The notes beneath the pieces were generated by a model. That model ran no database searches and was not told the origin of the DNA. It was given only the letters and a program-made list of their open reading frames with translations. A program made the position numbers and the translations under genes. Shown here piece by piece: positions 7,829 through 16,800 of a DNA stretch of 29,218 nt; the stretch's first letter is position 1, and each line of letters starts with the position of its first letter. This DNA comes from Clostridiales bacterium. Its GTDB lineage: Bacteria; Bacillota; Clostridia; Christensenellales; Borkfalkiaceae. The stretch is taken from contig DPQQ01000001.1 in NCBI GenBank assembly GCA_003538975.1, positions 106,421 to 135,638 of the forward strand. Direction: 5' to 3'.

Positions 7829-8453
7829 TTTCGTCCGCCTTTCCGGTAATTTCGGGCTTTTCCTTTTCAAAGTCTTTCGGTCTCGGAGTATGCTTTACGA
7901 TAAGGTTTATGATCTCGTCTATAGGTCTTACGCAATTAAACTCGATCCAGGTAGATACTATCGCGAGAACGCCTCTCATATAGTACGCAAAGACGTAAGG
8001 TTTATCTTCTTCGGATACTCCGAACTTTTCGAGCGCGGGTTCAAAAATATCGCCGTACATTTTGTTGAAAGAGGTTACAGAACCGAATAAATCTCTCTTC
8101 GAGATGGTGAGCTTATAAACGTCTTTATTTTCTTTTATGAATTCGAGATAGGGTTTAAGGTACTTAGGCTCGATTAAAAGAGCGTCCGCTTTGCCGCCTG
8201 CTTTTATATCTACTCTGTTTAATCCGACTGTTTCGAATTTTTCGTAAAAGCGTCGATCTATATAAAAAACGCTCTCTTTTAAAAGATCGTCCATGATCTC
8301 GTAATGAAGATAAAACGTCGAACGGTTTACGCCGGCTTTTAAGCAAATTTCTTTTACCGTTATATACTTGTAGTCTTTTTTTGTAAGAAGCTGCAAAAAC
8401 GCTTCGTCCATAAGGCGGGCGGTATTAAAATATTTGCTTTCGTTCTTATTCAT
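7815..8453 (-). CDS. TetR/AcrR family transcriptional regulator
   Basis: A 212-residue protein with a typical TetR N-terminal DNA-binding domain: helix TARLMDEAFLQLLTKKDY, then the helix-turn-helix ITVKEICLKAGVNRSTFYLHY at residues 31-51. The C-terminal part (55-195) is helical and would hold the ligand pocket; its YVFAYYMRGVLAIVSTWIEF stretch resembles the C-terminal domain of the DhaS-like/YxaF-like TetR group found in Firmicutes. The tail is charged. The ribosome binding site AAGGAGG is strong. The gene is the second of a four-gene operon whose promoter region holds a perfect 10-bp inverted repeat (8898-8937), which is the natural candidate for autoregulation. The inducer is unknown. Confidence 0.88.
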   Translation of the reverse strand: MNKNESKYFNTARLMDEAFLQLLTKKDYKYITVKEICLKAGVNRSTFYLHYEIMDDLLKESVFYIDRRFYEKFETVGLNRVDIKAGGKADALLIEPKYLKPYLEFIKENKDVYKLTISKRDLFGSVTSFNKMYGDIFEPALEKFGVSEEDKPYVFAYYMRGVLAIVSTWIEFNCVRPIDEIINLIVKHTPRPKDFEKEKPEITGKADENERK

Positions 8454-8489
8454 TACGCCCTCCTTACGGCTTATCGTTTTTTTCGGATA

Positions 8490-8849
8490 TTATTTGTTTT
8501 CGTCCGCGATTTCTTTGGCGAGTCTTACTATGTCTGAACCGTATTTTTTCTTGCCGTTATTCAAAAACTTTTTATAAATCGGGTAATTTACCGCAACTCC
8601 CGCCATTCCGAGAACGCCTACGCCGATACCTACGCCCGTCATGAGAGCGGAACCGCCGCCGATTACCTTCATCGCAAGGCACATGCCCGTTCCGAATACG
8701 AGAGTCATTATCGTTCCGAACGTATACGCAAAGATATTCGCAGGGCGTTTTGCCTTTCTGTCGAGCTTTTTGAGAGCTACTACTTTTGAAGCGTCTTTTA
8801 CGGAATATTCGTTTGCTATCGCTTCCGCATAAATTTTATCTGTGTTCAT
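8490..8849 (-). CDS. Small conserved two-TM protein of Firmicutes, often misnamed dihydropteridine reductase
   Basis: A 119-residue protein: MNTDKIYAEAIANEYSVKDA and SKVVALKKLDRKAKRPANIF form a charged N-terminal part, followed by two hydrophobic segments (about 42-63 and 67-90) and a charged tail YKKFLNNGKKKYGSDIVRLA. From memory this pattern matches a small family widespread in Firmicutes that databases sometimes label dihydropteridine reductase; nothing in the sequence supports that enzyme activity, as there is no nucleotide-binding motif. The start at 8847-8849 follows AAAGGAG by six bases; the longer frame to 8957 runs through the promoter and is rejected. It is the first gene of the operon with TetR, a membrane protein and a TSUP transporter. 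Function unknown. Confidence 0.8.
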   Translation of the reverse strand: MNTDKIYAEAIANEYSVKDASKVVALKKLDRKAKRPANIFAYTFGTIMTLVFGTGMCLAMKVIGGGSALMTGVGIGVGVLGMAGVAVNYPIYKKFLNNGKKKYGSDIVRLAKEIADENK

Positions 8850-8897
8850 TTTTGTCTCCTTTCCCTTTCGGGCTGCCGCGTAAGCGGCTTCGTTTTT

Positions 8898-8937
8898 GTT
8901 TTTTGTACCCAAAGTATAACCTCTTTTTACAAAAAAC
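8898..8937. promoter_or_regulatory. Perfect 10-bp inverted repeat, probable TetR operator
   Basis: GTTTTTTGTA (8898-8907) and TACAAAAAAC (8928-8937) are perfect reverse complements separated by 20 bases. The centre falls on the predicted -10 (TATACT on the minus strand, 8913-8918). With a TetR gene as the second member of the operon, autoregulation through this site is the likely explanation. The arms are further apart than in most TetR operators, so it may be two half-site pairs or a looped structure. Confidence 0.55.
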
Positions 8938-8941
8938 AGAA
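8913..8941 (-). promoter_or_regulatory. Probable promoter of the TetR-TSUP operon
   Basis: TATACT (8913-8918, minus strand) lies about 65 bases upstream of the first gene. At a 17-base spacing the -35 would be TTCTGT (8936-8941), a poor match, which fits a regulated promoter. Confidence 0.4.
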
Positions 8942-9154
8942 CGACACGAAGAAGCAAAAACGTCTATTTGTAAAACAAAACGAATTTTTTTTAACCTTAT
9001 TTTACTTTTTCAGGCAGATTACATACGCTTTTATTAAAGCTATTATTAAATCTGTAACATATTATATATTATAATATAAGTTTTATTATAAGACAATAAA
9101 AAACACCCGGAAAAAAGCAGGAAAACAATCTTTTATATAAATTTCAGACAAATA

Positions 9155-9183
9155 AAAAAGCAACGGTTATACCGTTGCTTTTT
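9155..9183 (-). terminator. Intrinsic terminator after the DUF308-like gene
   Basis: Perfect 13-bp stem AAAAAGCAACGGT (9155-9167) / ACCGTTGCTTTTT (9171-9183) with loop TAT, about 20 bases after the stop at 9203. A/T runs on both sides would let it work in both directions. Confidence 0.85.
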
Positions 9184-9202
9184 TATTTATAGCAAACAGC
9201 TA

Positions 9203-9661
9203 TTATTTTTTAATCAACATCAATGCGCCGTCAACGATAAGGATAACGCCCATAACAATGAAGAACCAATCGAGCATAACCCATTTGGAAGCGATTAAAA
9301 GCACGCCGACTACAGCGGTAATTACCGCGGCAATCATAGTGAAGATGCCTGCTTTGGCTTTGATTGCAGCCATAAGATCGATAACGCCTTTGATTACGAG
9401 AAGCGCGCCGAAGATAATAAGAGCGACTTCAACGAAAGCCCATCCGCCGACCAGAATAACTACGCCGATGACAGCTTCTACGATGCCGTTTACAAGGTTC
9501 TTTTTAAGGATGTCGAGAACGCCCATAACGATGAATACGATGCCCGCGGCCGTCAGAAGCCAATTAAGCATACTTGCTTTGAAAATACAGAATAAAACGC
9601 CGACCAGAACGTACAATACGGCAGCAACCGTATTATTACTGATCTTTACTTTTTTTGCCAT
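9203..9661 (-). CDS. HdeD/DUF308-like integral membrane protein
   Basis: A 152-residue protein of about six short membrane segments with the repeated pattern typical of DUF308 (HdeD-like) proteins: pairs such as NWLLTAAGIVFIVMGVLDIL, AFVEVALIIFGALLVIKGVI and LDWFFIVMGVILIVDGALML are internal copies of one another. In enterobacteria HdeD is linked to acid stress, but for Firmicutes homologues no function is established. The ATG at 9659-9661 is chosen because AAAGGAG lies nine bases upstream; an extra 15 in-frame residues upstream lack such a site. It is a single-gene unit with its own promoter (9712-9740) and terminator (9155-9183). Confidence 0.8.
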   Translation of the reverse strand: MAKKVKISNNTVAAVLYVLVGVLFCIFKASMLNWLLTAAGIVFIVMGVLDILKKNLVNGIVEAVIGVVILVGGWAFVEVALIIFGALLVIKGVIDLMAAIKAKAGIFTMIAAVITAVVGVLLIASKWVMLDWFFIVMGVILIVDGALMLIKK

Positions 9662-9711
9662 AATAAAACTCTCCTTTTTTATATGTTTCGCTTTGATTTT
9701 AAGCATAGAAT

Positions 9712-9740
9712 ATAATAATACATTAAGTAATAAAAGTCAA
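9712..9740 (-). promoter_or_regulatory. Sigma-A promoter of the DUF308-like gene
   Basis: Minus strand TTGACT (9735-9740), 17-base spacer, TATTAT (9712-9717), about 50 bases upstream of the start codon. Confidence 0.65.
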
Positions 9741-9813
9741 CGATATTTTTAAAATTATTTAGCTTTTTGACAGAAAAAAATGCCGTTTTTACGTCTTTTT
9801 TTGTTTTAAAAGC

Positions 9814-9857
9814 AAAAAGTCCGCACATCGACTCGCAGTAACCTGCAGCGTGCGGGC
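9814..9857 (-). terminator. Intrinsic terminator of the surface-protein operon
   Basis: Outer stem GTCCGCAC (9819-9826) / GTGCGGGC (9850-9857, one G-T pair) with an inner GCAG/CTGC helix, followed on the minus strand by TTTTTGC. It lies about 115 bases after the stop of the 1260-residue protein. Confidence 0.7.
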
Positions 9858-9973
9858 TTTTATGAAATTTTAATTAAAAATTTTTACGTTCTTTTATAAA
9901 AATTTCCGGAGTCAACCTATAATTATGGTTATGTTTCGCCGATACATATACTGTTAAACTTATCCGGACTTAA

Positions 9974-12900
9974 TTAAATAACGGCAATGTAGTTGGTTAT
10001 CCTGCCGTAATAATTTTCGGACGAGACGGTTATCGTGTAGTAGTAAATTCCGGCTTTATCGGGAGCTCCCGAAACCCATTCTACGACGGCGTTTACGTCG
10101 TCGGACATAGTGAACTCGGGACGGACGGATTCGCCGCGGTAATATACGGGCGACTGATCTATTACAAAAGTTACTTCCTTTTTAAGAATGGTAAGCTTTG
10201 AATAGAATATAGCCTGATTATAATTTTCATCTCCCGCAAAAATTATTTCCGCTTCGTATACGCCCGCGTTTACCGGAGCTTCGACGACTTCGCCGTTCGC
10301 ATTGCGGTAAACTACGGTTACCGTTTCCCCTGTTTCTATTCCCTTTGCGGTTCCGTCGTACGTTACGGTAACGTCTTTTACGTCGAGTTCTTTTTCCGCC
10401 TTCAATATGGCGAATACGGCGTTATTAAGCATTACTTCGTAATTCACGTCCGACGTAGCCGTTATCTCGTATTCGCCGGCGGTTTCGCCTTCTTCTCTTA
10501 AAAGTTTTACCTTGGCATCTGCGTTATCCGCGCCGTAAACGGTGAATGTGAGTTCGGGATCGATTTCGCCGTAAACCTTGCTAAGGCTGTCGGCCTTTAC
10601 GTTTACGATCTTTCTTTCAATCGTCAATACCCCGGGAACGTATTCCACATTGTAATCGGGGTTGCCGACGGATGCGAGAACTATCTTGTATTCTCCGACC
10701 GTTTCGCCTTCTTCTCTTGCGAACACGAGGTCGGCTTTTTTAATAAGATCCGATTCTGATGGGATAAATTCGGGATCCGCTTCGCCGTAAACTTTGAAGT
10801 AATTCTGCATTTCCACTCTTATCGTTTCGGGAAGAATCGTGCAGTAAGCGTCCTTTACGACTACTTCATAACCGGGGTTGTTTTCGATTTTCGCTCTTAT
10901 TTTATAGGTTCCCGCGCTTTCGCCGGCTTCTCTGTATACTCTTATGTCGAGCGATTCTTTTTCGTCAAGTCCTACGGCGGTATAACCTATGTTCCCGTCA
11001 GGCTGACCGTGAATTTTCGTAAATCCTTCGGGTATTACGGTAATTACTTTCGGGGTAACGGTTAAGGAACCCGCGATGACTACCGCCGAATAGTTGACGG
11101 TCACGTCGTTGCCGTTTTTGTCAGTTACGATTATTCTGTCAAGATTATAAGTTCCCGCTTTCAGCGTTCCGTCTTCGTTATAGGCTTTTTCTTCCGCCAT
11201 AACGGTAAGCGTATCGCCTTCGGCAAGTTCGCCGTACAAAAACGCGTAATTCACTTCGGGTAAGTTTTCGCCGAAAGCAGCCTTCGCGCCGAAGGTTTTT
11301 ACGACCGCCTTTCTCGATAAAACTGTATAGTAAACCTGTTCGGAAGAGTCGAGTTCTACTTCGTAATTAACTGTCTTTTCACCCGTTGTATCGTCCGTCG
11401 CCCGGAGAGTCCCTATATAAATGGGATATTCTCCTGCGGTGTCGCCCGCTTCTCTTAAAAGCGCGCCGCTCATGGATAAACCCCGGGGCAAAGCTTCGCT
11501 TGCGGTATAGGTTAAAATTCCGTCGGGCTGACCTACGTATTTGTACTGTCCTCTCCCGGGAAGAACGGTAACCGTTTTGGGTTCGATAACGAAACTGCCG
11601 TCGGATTCTTCGACTTCGTAAAGGTCTTTAAGTTCGTCGTCGATCTCTATCGTATAGCTGTAATTGCCCGCGTCGTAAATGCTTTCGACTTCGGAATCTT
11701 CGTAATAAAGACAAACTTTGAATTTATCTTTGACTTCTTCGATCTTTTCTTTAAGTCTTATTTCGAGTTCTTCTCTTATACCTTCGAATTTTTCGAAAGG
11801 AACCGACACGTCAAAGCTTATTTTAGCCTTTTCGATGGTCATGTTACCCGATATTTCGCCGTCGAGTTCGATGCTTTTATCAGCCGAAACGAATTCGAAT
11901 CCGTACTTTCCGGGGAGTTTCGGCTTGCCGCCGACCGGAGCCAGACCTAAAGCGTTGGTAAATTTAACGGTTATCGCTTCGTCGCCGGCAGAAAGTTCGT
12001 ATACAAATTCGCTGTCGCCGTAGACGTATTCGGTTTTTACCGATAAAACGTTTATTACGAGCGGATCTATTATTACGGTAAACTCGCCGTTTCCTACAAG
12101 TTCGTCGTTATCCACATACCATTTTACCGAATATTTACCGGCGGCTGACGGAAGTTCCGTCGAGTCGTTATAAGTAAACGTTACGGCTGATAAATCTGCG
12201 TCGGTTAAATAATTAAGTTCAATTGCGGATTTATTATATAAAAATTCGGTTGTTCCGGGATTAAGATCGGTTAACCTTCTTCTGCAAATTACTTCTATAT
12301 AAGTATCTTCGGTTATCGTTAAGGTAAAGCCGTCAAAGCAGGTCGCTTCTTCGCCGTCAACGATTATTTTATAAAGTTCGTAACCGCTTTCGGGTACGAT
12401 TTCGGGCGTAACGGTAGTTCCGTATCTTACCGCAGACGGCAAATCTACCGTACAGTTTTTAACCGTCTTATAAATAATATAATCGGTATCGTCCACTCTG
12501 AAAGATACTTCGTACTTAACCGCATAACCGCTATCCGAAAAACCGTAAACTTTAATTACGTAATCGCCTTTGCCGGCAACTTCCGCTTCCGTAACGCCGT
12601 TAAGCTCGGTTAATGCCGCCGAGTTTTTCGTCGGTTCCGCTTTGTCGAGCGTAAAACGATAATCGTATATTGCGGGAAGATTTGCGGTAAAGCTTATCGC
12701 CTTGTCGGTGAAAAGTTTTTCGGCAGAAATTCCGCCGACCGCCAAAGGATATTCTGACGTATTGCCTACGTTGTCGGTTATTATGATTTTGTAGTTTTTA
12801 TCCGCTTCGAGTTCGTATCCGAACGTTGCCGTTCTTCTGTCATCCGAATATTCCGAAGTCTTTTCGGAAATCAACGTTTCGCCGTCGTATACGCTTACGG

Positions 12901-13756
12901 CATAAACGCCGCTTCCGCTGTCCGCTACTTCTATTTCCGCCGTTTTGACTCCGTTTTCGCCGTCCGAAACGGTAACGCCCGAAACGTAAGGTTTTTCCTC
13001 ATCATCAGTCGTAATTCTGAGCACGGGATCCTTCATATAAAGCGTGTTGTACTGAACCCACCAGTCGAATACGAATTCGCTGTGCGCGCGAAGCATAAGC
13101 GACTTAACTTCTAATCCGGCAAGATCCGACGAGGAAAGATTCATTTCGTATTTAAGATAATTACTCGATTCAGCGCCCTGATTCTGCGAAGAAGCGACAG
13201 ACAGAGCCGACGAAAAGTTTTTATCTTCGGCACCCGAATTGCTCGAAGATTTATTCGTAAACGACGAATCGCCGTTTCTTACTCCAGCATAAAGATCGGC
13301 ATACGTTTTATCTTCCGTATCGGTCTTTTTTTCCGTTCCCGATTTAAGATAAACCGAAGCGTTAACCGATATTGCGCCGTTCTTTATCGCATACGAAAGA
13401 TTGTCCGAAAGGTCGGTATAGACGAAGAAATTCGCATTATACCAACAGCTTCCCTTCGCCGCGTCCTTTGTGGTAATTTTAAGTTCGTTTCCGTTTATTA
13501 CCGAAAACGACGGAGTCTGTATAGTGTCTACGTACTTTGCGACGTAGTTCGAGACGTTATAGTCGTTGTCGTCCGCCGACTTTTCTAATAACGAATAGCT
13601 TCCGACGGAAGAAACCGTCTTTATGATATTTTGTTTTTCGGAAAGCGTCGAAGCGTAAGCCGTTTTGGGCACGCCGCCGGTCGTCATAAACGCGCCGGCT
13701 ATCAGCATTGCCGAAACAGCGGCTATTTTAGACGCTTTTTTATTGAAAATCTTCAT
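9974..13756 (-). CDS. Large secreted surface protein with MBG/Ig-like repeats
   Basis: A 1260-residue exported protein. The N-terminus is a signal peptide: basic KKASK, hydrophobic core IAAVSAMLIAGAFMTT, and a likely cut after AYA (A35). Residues about 50-240 form an unrecognised aromatic- and Ser-rich domain; about 245-340 resembles a bacterial Ig-like domain (ADSGSGVYAVSVYDG, then YKIIITDNVGN). From about residue 505 to the end come roughly ten beta-sandwich units; those from 726 on match MBG repeats, with recurring KVYGE(I/A)DPE and REEGETAGEYEI motifs. Such proteins of gut Firmicutes are usually adhesins or scaffolds. No LPxTG, SLH or C-terminal membrane segment is seen; the protein ends inside a repeat, so how it stays on the cell is unclear. 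AGGAGA lies seven bases before the ATG. It follows the giant lipoprotein gene by 63 bases without a terminator. Confidence 0.85.
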   Translation of the reverse strand: MKIFNKKASKIAAVSAMLIAGAFMTTGGVPKTAYASTLSEKQNIIKTVSSVGSYSLLEKSADDNDYNVSNYVAKYVDTIQTPSFSVINGNELKITTKDAAKGSCWYNANFFVYTDLSDNLSYAIKNGAISVNASVYLKSGTEKKTDTEDKTYADLYAGVRNGDSSFTNKSSSNSGAEDKNFSSALSVASSQNQGAESSNYLKYEMNLSSSDLAGLEVKSLMLRAHSEFVFDWWVQYNTLYMKDPVLRITTDDEEKPYVSGVTVSDGENGVKTAEIEVADSGSGVYAVSVYDGETLISEKTSEYSDDRRTATFGYELEADKNYKIIITDNVGNTSEYPLAVGGISAEKLFTDKAISFTANLPAIYDYRFTLDKAEPTKNSAALTELNGVTEAEVAGKGDYVIKVYGFSDSGYAVKYEVSFRVDDTDYIIYKTVKNCTVDLPSAVRYGTTVTPEIVPESGYELYKIIVDGEEATCFDGFTLTITEDTYIEVICRRRLTDLNPGTTEFLYNKSAIELNYLTDADLSAVTFTYNDSTELPSAAGKYSVKWYVDNDELVGNGEFTVIIDPLVINVLSVKTEYVYGDSEFVYELSAGDEAITVKFTNALGLAPVGGKPKLPGKYGFEFVSADKSIELDGEISGNMTIEKAKISFDVSVPFEKFEGIREELEIRLKEKIEEVKDKFKVCLYYEDSEVESIYDAGNYSYTIEIDDELKDLYEVEESDGSFVIEPKTVTVLPGRGQYKYVGQPDGILTYTASEALPRGLSMSGALLREAGDTAGEYPIYIGTLRATDDTTGEKTVNYEVELDSSEQVYYTVLSRKAVVKTFGAKAAFGENLPEVNYAFLYGELAEGDTLTVMAEEKAYNEDGTLKAGTYNLDRIIVTDKNGNDVTVNYSAVVIAGSLTVTPKVITVIPEGFTKIHGQPDGNIGYTAVGLDEKESLDIRVYREAGESAGTYKIRAKIENNPGYEVVVKDAYCTILPETIRVEMQNYFKVYGEADPEFIPSESDLIKKADLVFAREEGETVGEYKIVLASVGNPDYNVEYVPGVLTIERKIVNVKADSLSKVYGEIDPELTFTVYGADNADAKVKLLREEGETAGEYEITATSDVNYEVMLNNAVFAILKAEKELDVKDVTVTYDGTAKGIETGETVTVVYRNANGEVVEAPVNAGVYEAEIIFAGDENYNQAIFYSKLTILKKEVTFVIDQSPVYYRGESVRPEFTMSDDVNAVVEWVSGAPDKAGIYYYTITVSSENYYGRITNYIAVI
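9977..11581 (-). repeat. Tandem MBG-type repeats inside the 1260-residue protein
   Basis: Seven units of about 70-88 residues (approximately residues 726-813, 814-901, 902-976, 977-1047, 1048-1118, 1119-1192, 1193-1260). Three carry the KxxG(E/Q)xD core with a (R/L)xE(A/E)GE(S/T)xGxY turn. The copies are diverged at both DNA and protein level, so this is an old array. Boundaries are estimates by eye. Confidence 0.7.
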
Positions 13757-13819
13757 TTTCTTTCTCCTGAAACATTTTGCCTTTTGTTCTTTTTTTTTAT
13801 AATTTATTTTTATCTGATT

Positions 13820-16800
13820 TTATCTTCCCAAAAGCTTCTGAACGGTCGAATTGTCCTTTTTGAAGCCCGAAAGATCCTGTATGCCCGTGTAAGTATAGTC
13901 GTAATTGAGTACCGCAGAAGAAGTAGCATTCATTGTTTTTACGGTGTACTTTTCTTCGACCTTAACGTGAGTTACCATGCCACTTAAGTTGATCGTAAAG
14001 TAAAGTCTTACGTAAGAGAACGATTCCATCGAAACGTTGCTCATCTCTTTTATCTGCTTTTTATACGCCGCGAACATTTTGTCGGTCGTTTTAAGGTTCA
14101 TCGAAATCGTAGTTCCCGACGAAGAGCCGCTTAACGAAATCGAATCTACCGTCGTGTCGTCGATATTGTAAATCAGTATTCCGTCGGCGCCCGCACCGTA
14201 CTTGTCCGTATACGAGCTTTCGGAAACGTCGTTGAAGCTTGCCGACGAGTAGTCGGCGTTATTCGCGCCCTTTACCTTATCTCCGTTTATCTGCGTATAC
14301 GTTACGTTTGTGCCGGAAGCCTTTTTATAAGACAAAAGCGAAACTCTCGGATCTATACCGAACACTACGTTTCCGTAATTCGAATTTTCGGTCAGAATAT
14401 TGCCGGAATTATCCTTTATTTTTATAAATCCGCCGTATGTTTTTACGCCGGCGGTTGCCGTTACGTCGCCGGTACCCTTTATTTTGTAAGCCACGTCTCC
14501 GTAACTTCCGAGTTTAACGAGATAGTTATATTCGTAAAGCGACCAGGCGTAAGCTTCGTCGCTTATCGTAAAGTTAACGTTATCGGTATCGGTTACGTAT
14601 ACTTCGGTACCCGAAACCGCAGAATCGTGTTCGTAAACGTTTGCGCCGTTTACTACGAAAGAATACTTCGCTCCGATCTGAGCGCCGCCGGTAAGTCCCG
14701 TCAGAACGTACGATCCGTCGGAAGCCGTTTCGGTTGTTCTGTTTCCGCCGGAAACCGTGATGCCTATAACGGGTATACCGGAAGAAGTAGTTATTTTACC
14801 TTTTACGGTGAAAGCTTTAAGTATGGATATTGTTTTTACCGTATAATCTCTCGCTTCGATCTTTTCGGGTTCAAAAGCGTAACCGTCTTTATTAAAGCTT
14901 ATCTTTACCGCAGTATCGAACGGACCGTAGCTCAGGTCTGTATCGGTGACGAGATATTCCGTATCGTTTATAATCGCGTAAGCGTTCGTTATGTCTCCGT
15001 CAAAGGTTATGTTCACAAAGAACTTCGCTTTTACGGTTTCGGCGTAAGGCTTCGTAAGCTTAAGCGCTTCGATTTCGTAGCCGTCCTTTTCGAATACGAT
15101 TTCGGTCGTTCCCGAAAGTCCTTTCAGTTCGAACTTGCCTTTGTCGTCGGTATATCCGCCGTCCGAGCCGTTTATTTTTATCTTCGCTTTTTTAACCGCC
15201 TGCCCGTCGGTTCCGATAAGAACCGAACCGCTTGCCGAATACGTTGCGGTAAATGTTAAATCTTCGGGAGCGGTAATATTGGTTTTGCCTGTAAATTCAT
15301 AGCCGTTAAGTTCCGGTTCTATAATCGCTTCGCCTTTAAGACCTTTTATATAAGCCGCTCCGGTTTCGTCCGTTATCGCTTTACGCACGCCGCCGACCTT
15401 TATTTCCGCATTTTCTACGGGAATTCCGCCCGACGCAATAACGACTTTTATTCCGTACGTCGTCTGAATTTTTAAGGTAATAGGTACGTTTACCGTTATA
15501 TCTTCCGTTTCGTATCCGTCTTTTACGACAGCTATTACCGATTTGCCCGTAAGACCTTTTACCGTAAACGCGCCGGTTTCGCCGGTTGCCGTCTTTTCTT
15601 CGCCGTTTACTGTTATTTTCGCTTTGCCGACGGCTATCGTTCCGCTTAAAACGGTACCTTCGATAAAGTACGAACCGTTTACTTTTACGGTTGTTCCGAG
15701 AAGCTCTTCGGTAATCTTTACCGAATCGAACTCGTAACCTTTTTTAACTATTTCGATTTCGTCGCCGAGATAAAATTTATCCGCTTCTGTGCCGTTTGTT
15801 TTTAATATAGTGTCTTCAACCGTATCTTCGCCGCATCTTACGTCGAACTTAACGTCCGCATAGAGCGACGCGCTTAAAGCGGTATAACCAGCTACAATCT
15901 TTTCTTCGGTAACAAAACCGACTTTTTTGAAACTTATCGTTTCGTTCATTTTATCTATTCCCGATAAAATGTATTCGCCGTTTTCGCCGGTAACGGTTGT
16001 TTTTTCGCCTGCGGTAACGGTTACTCCGCCGAGATTCGTCTCGCCGCTCGTTATTTTACCTTTTACCGTATAGGTCGCCGATAGTAAAATCGTCTTGCCG
16101 TCGTCGTCCGAAGTCACGTCAAGAGTTTTTTTATCGAACTCGTATCCTTCCTTTTCGATAACGACTTGAGTTTCTTCCGAAAGGCTTATTTTATATTCGC
16201 CGCTCTCTCCCGTCGTGACGGTCTTACCGCCGTAAGAGATTTTTACGCCCGGCAAAACGGTATCGCCCACCGCGGCTCTGATCGTGACAAGGTATCCGCT
16301 GTCTGCAAAGGTGAACCTTCCGCCTTCTTCTATAGTGAAGTAATCGGGTTTGAATCTTACGCCGTCCACGTCTTCGGTTATTACCGTGTATTCGGAAGTT
16401 AAGTTTTCAAACTTAACCGTTCCGTCGTCGCCGGTAAATGCTTCGGTCTTTTCTCCCGTCGCGTTGTCGAATAAAATTACTTTAGCGTTTACAGCGGCGG
16501 CTTTGCCTACCGAAACTTTTATCACGACGAAATATTCCGAAGTCGCGTTTATCGTAGCCGACTTATTTACAGTAACGCAATCGCTGCCGCTATCCGATAT
16601 ATCGAGGACGTAACCGTCCTTTATAATCTCGATTTCGTTTTCTCCGTTAAGACCGCTTACAACCGCGTATTCGCCGTCTGTCTTATACGGGTAACTTTCG
16701 CCGTTTACTTTAAGTTCGTAATTTTTAAGGACTTTCGTTCCGCACAAAACTTTTACTTTAACGCCGTAAATGAGATTTATTTCTGACAAATCTTCCGCAT

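Larger units (their letters stand above)
8850..9202. other. Intergenic region upstream of the TetR-TSUP operon
   Basis: Besides the leader and operator (8850-8941) and the terminator at 9155-9183, the middle of this gap (8942-9150) is AT-rich with runs such as ATATTATATATTATAATATA and no credible gene or RNA that I can identify. Confidence 0.5.
9662..9973. other. Intergenic region between the MBG protein and the DUF308-like gene
   Basis: Holds the DUF308 gene leader and promoter and the terminator at 9814-9857. The 9861-9973 stretch between that terminator and the end of the large gene shows no feature. Confidence 0.5.

Noticed and set aside
13757..13819. A separate promoter for the MBG protein gene in the 63-base gap.
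   Set aside because: A TTATAAA-like string is present, but no -35 lies at a suitable distance in this A/T run.
14627..15259. A 210-codon plus-strand frame inside the giant lipoprotein gene.
   Set aside because: It mirrors the repeated lipoprotein coding sequence, is Arg/Tyr/Phe-rich as expected for a shadow frame, and has no start signals.
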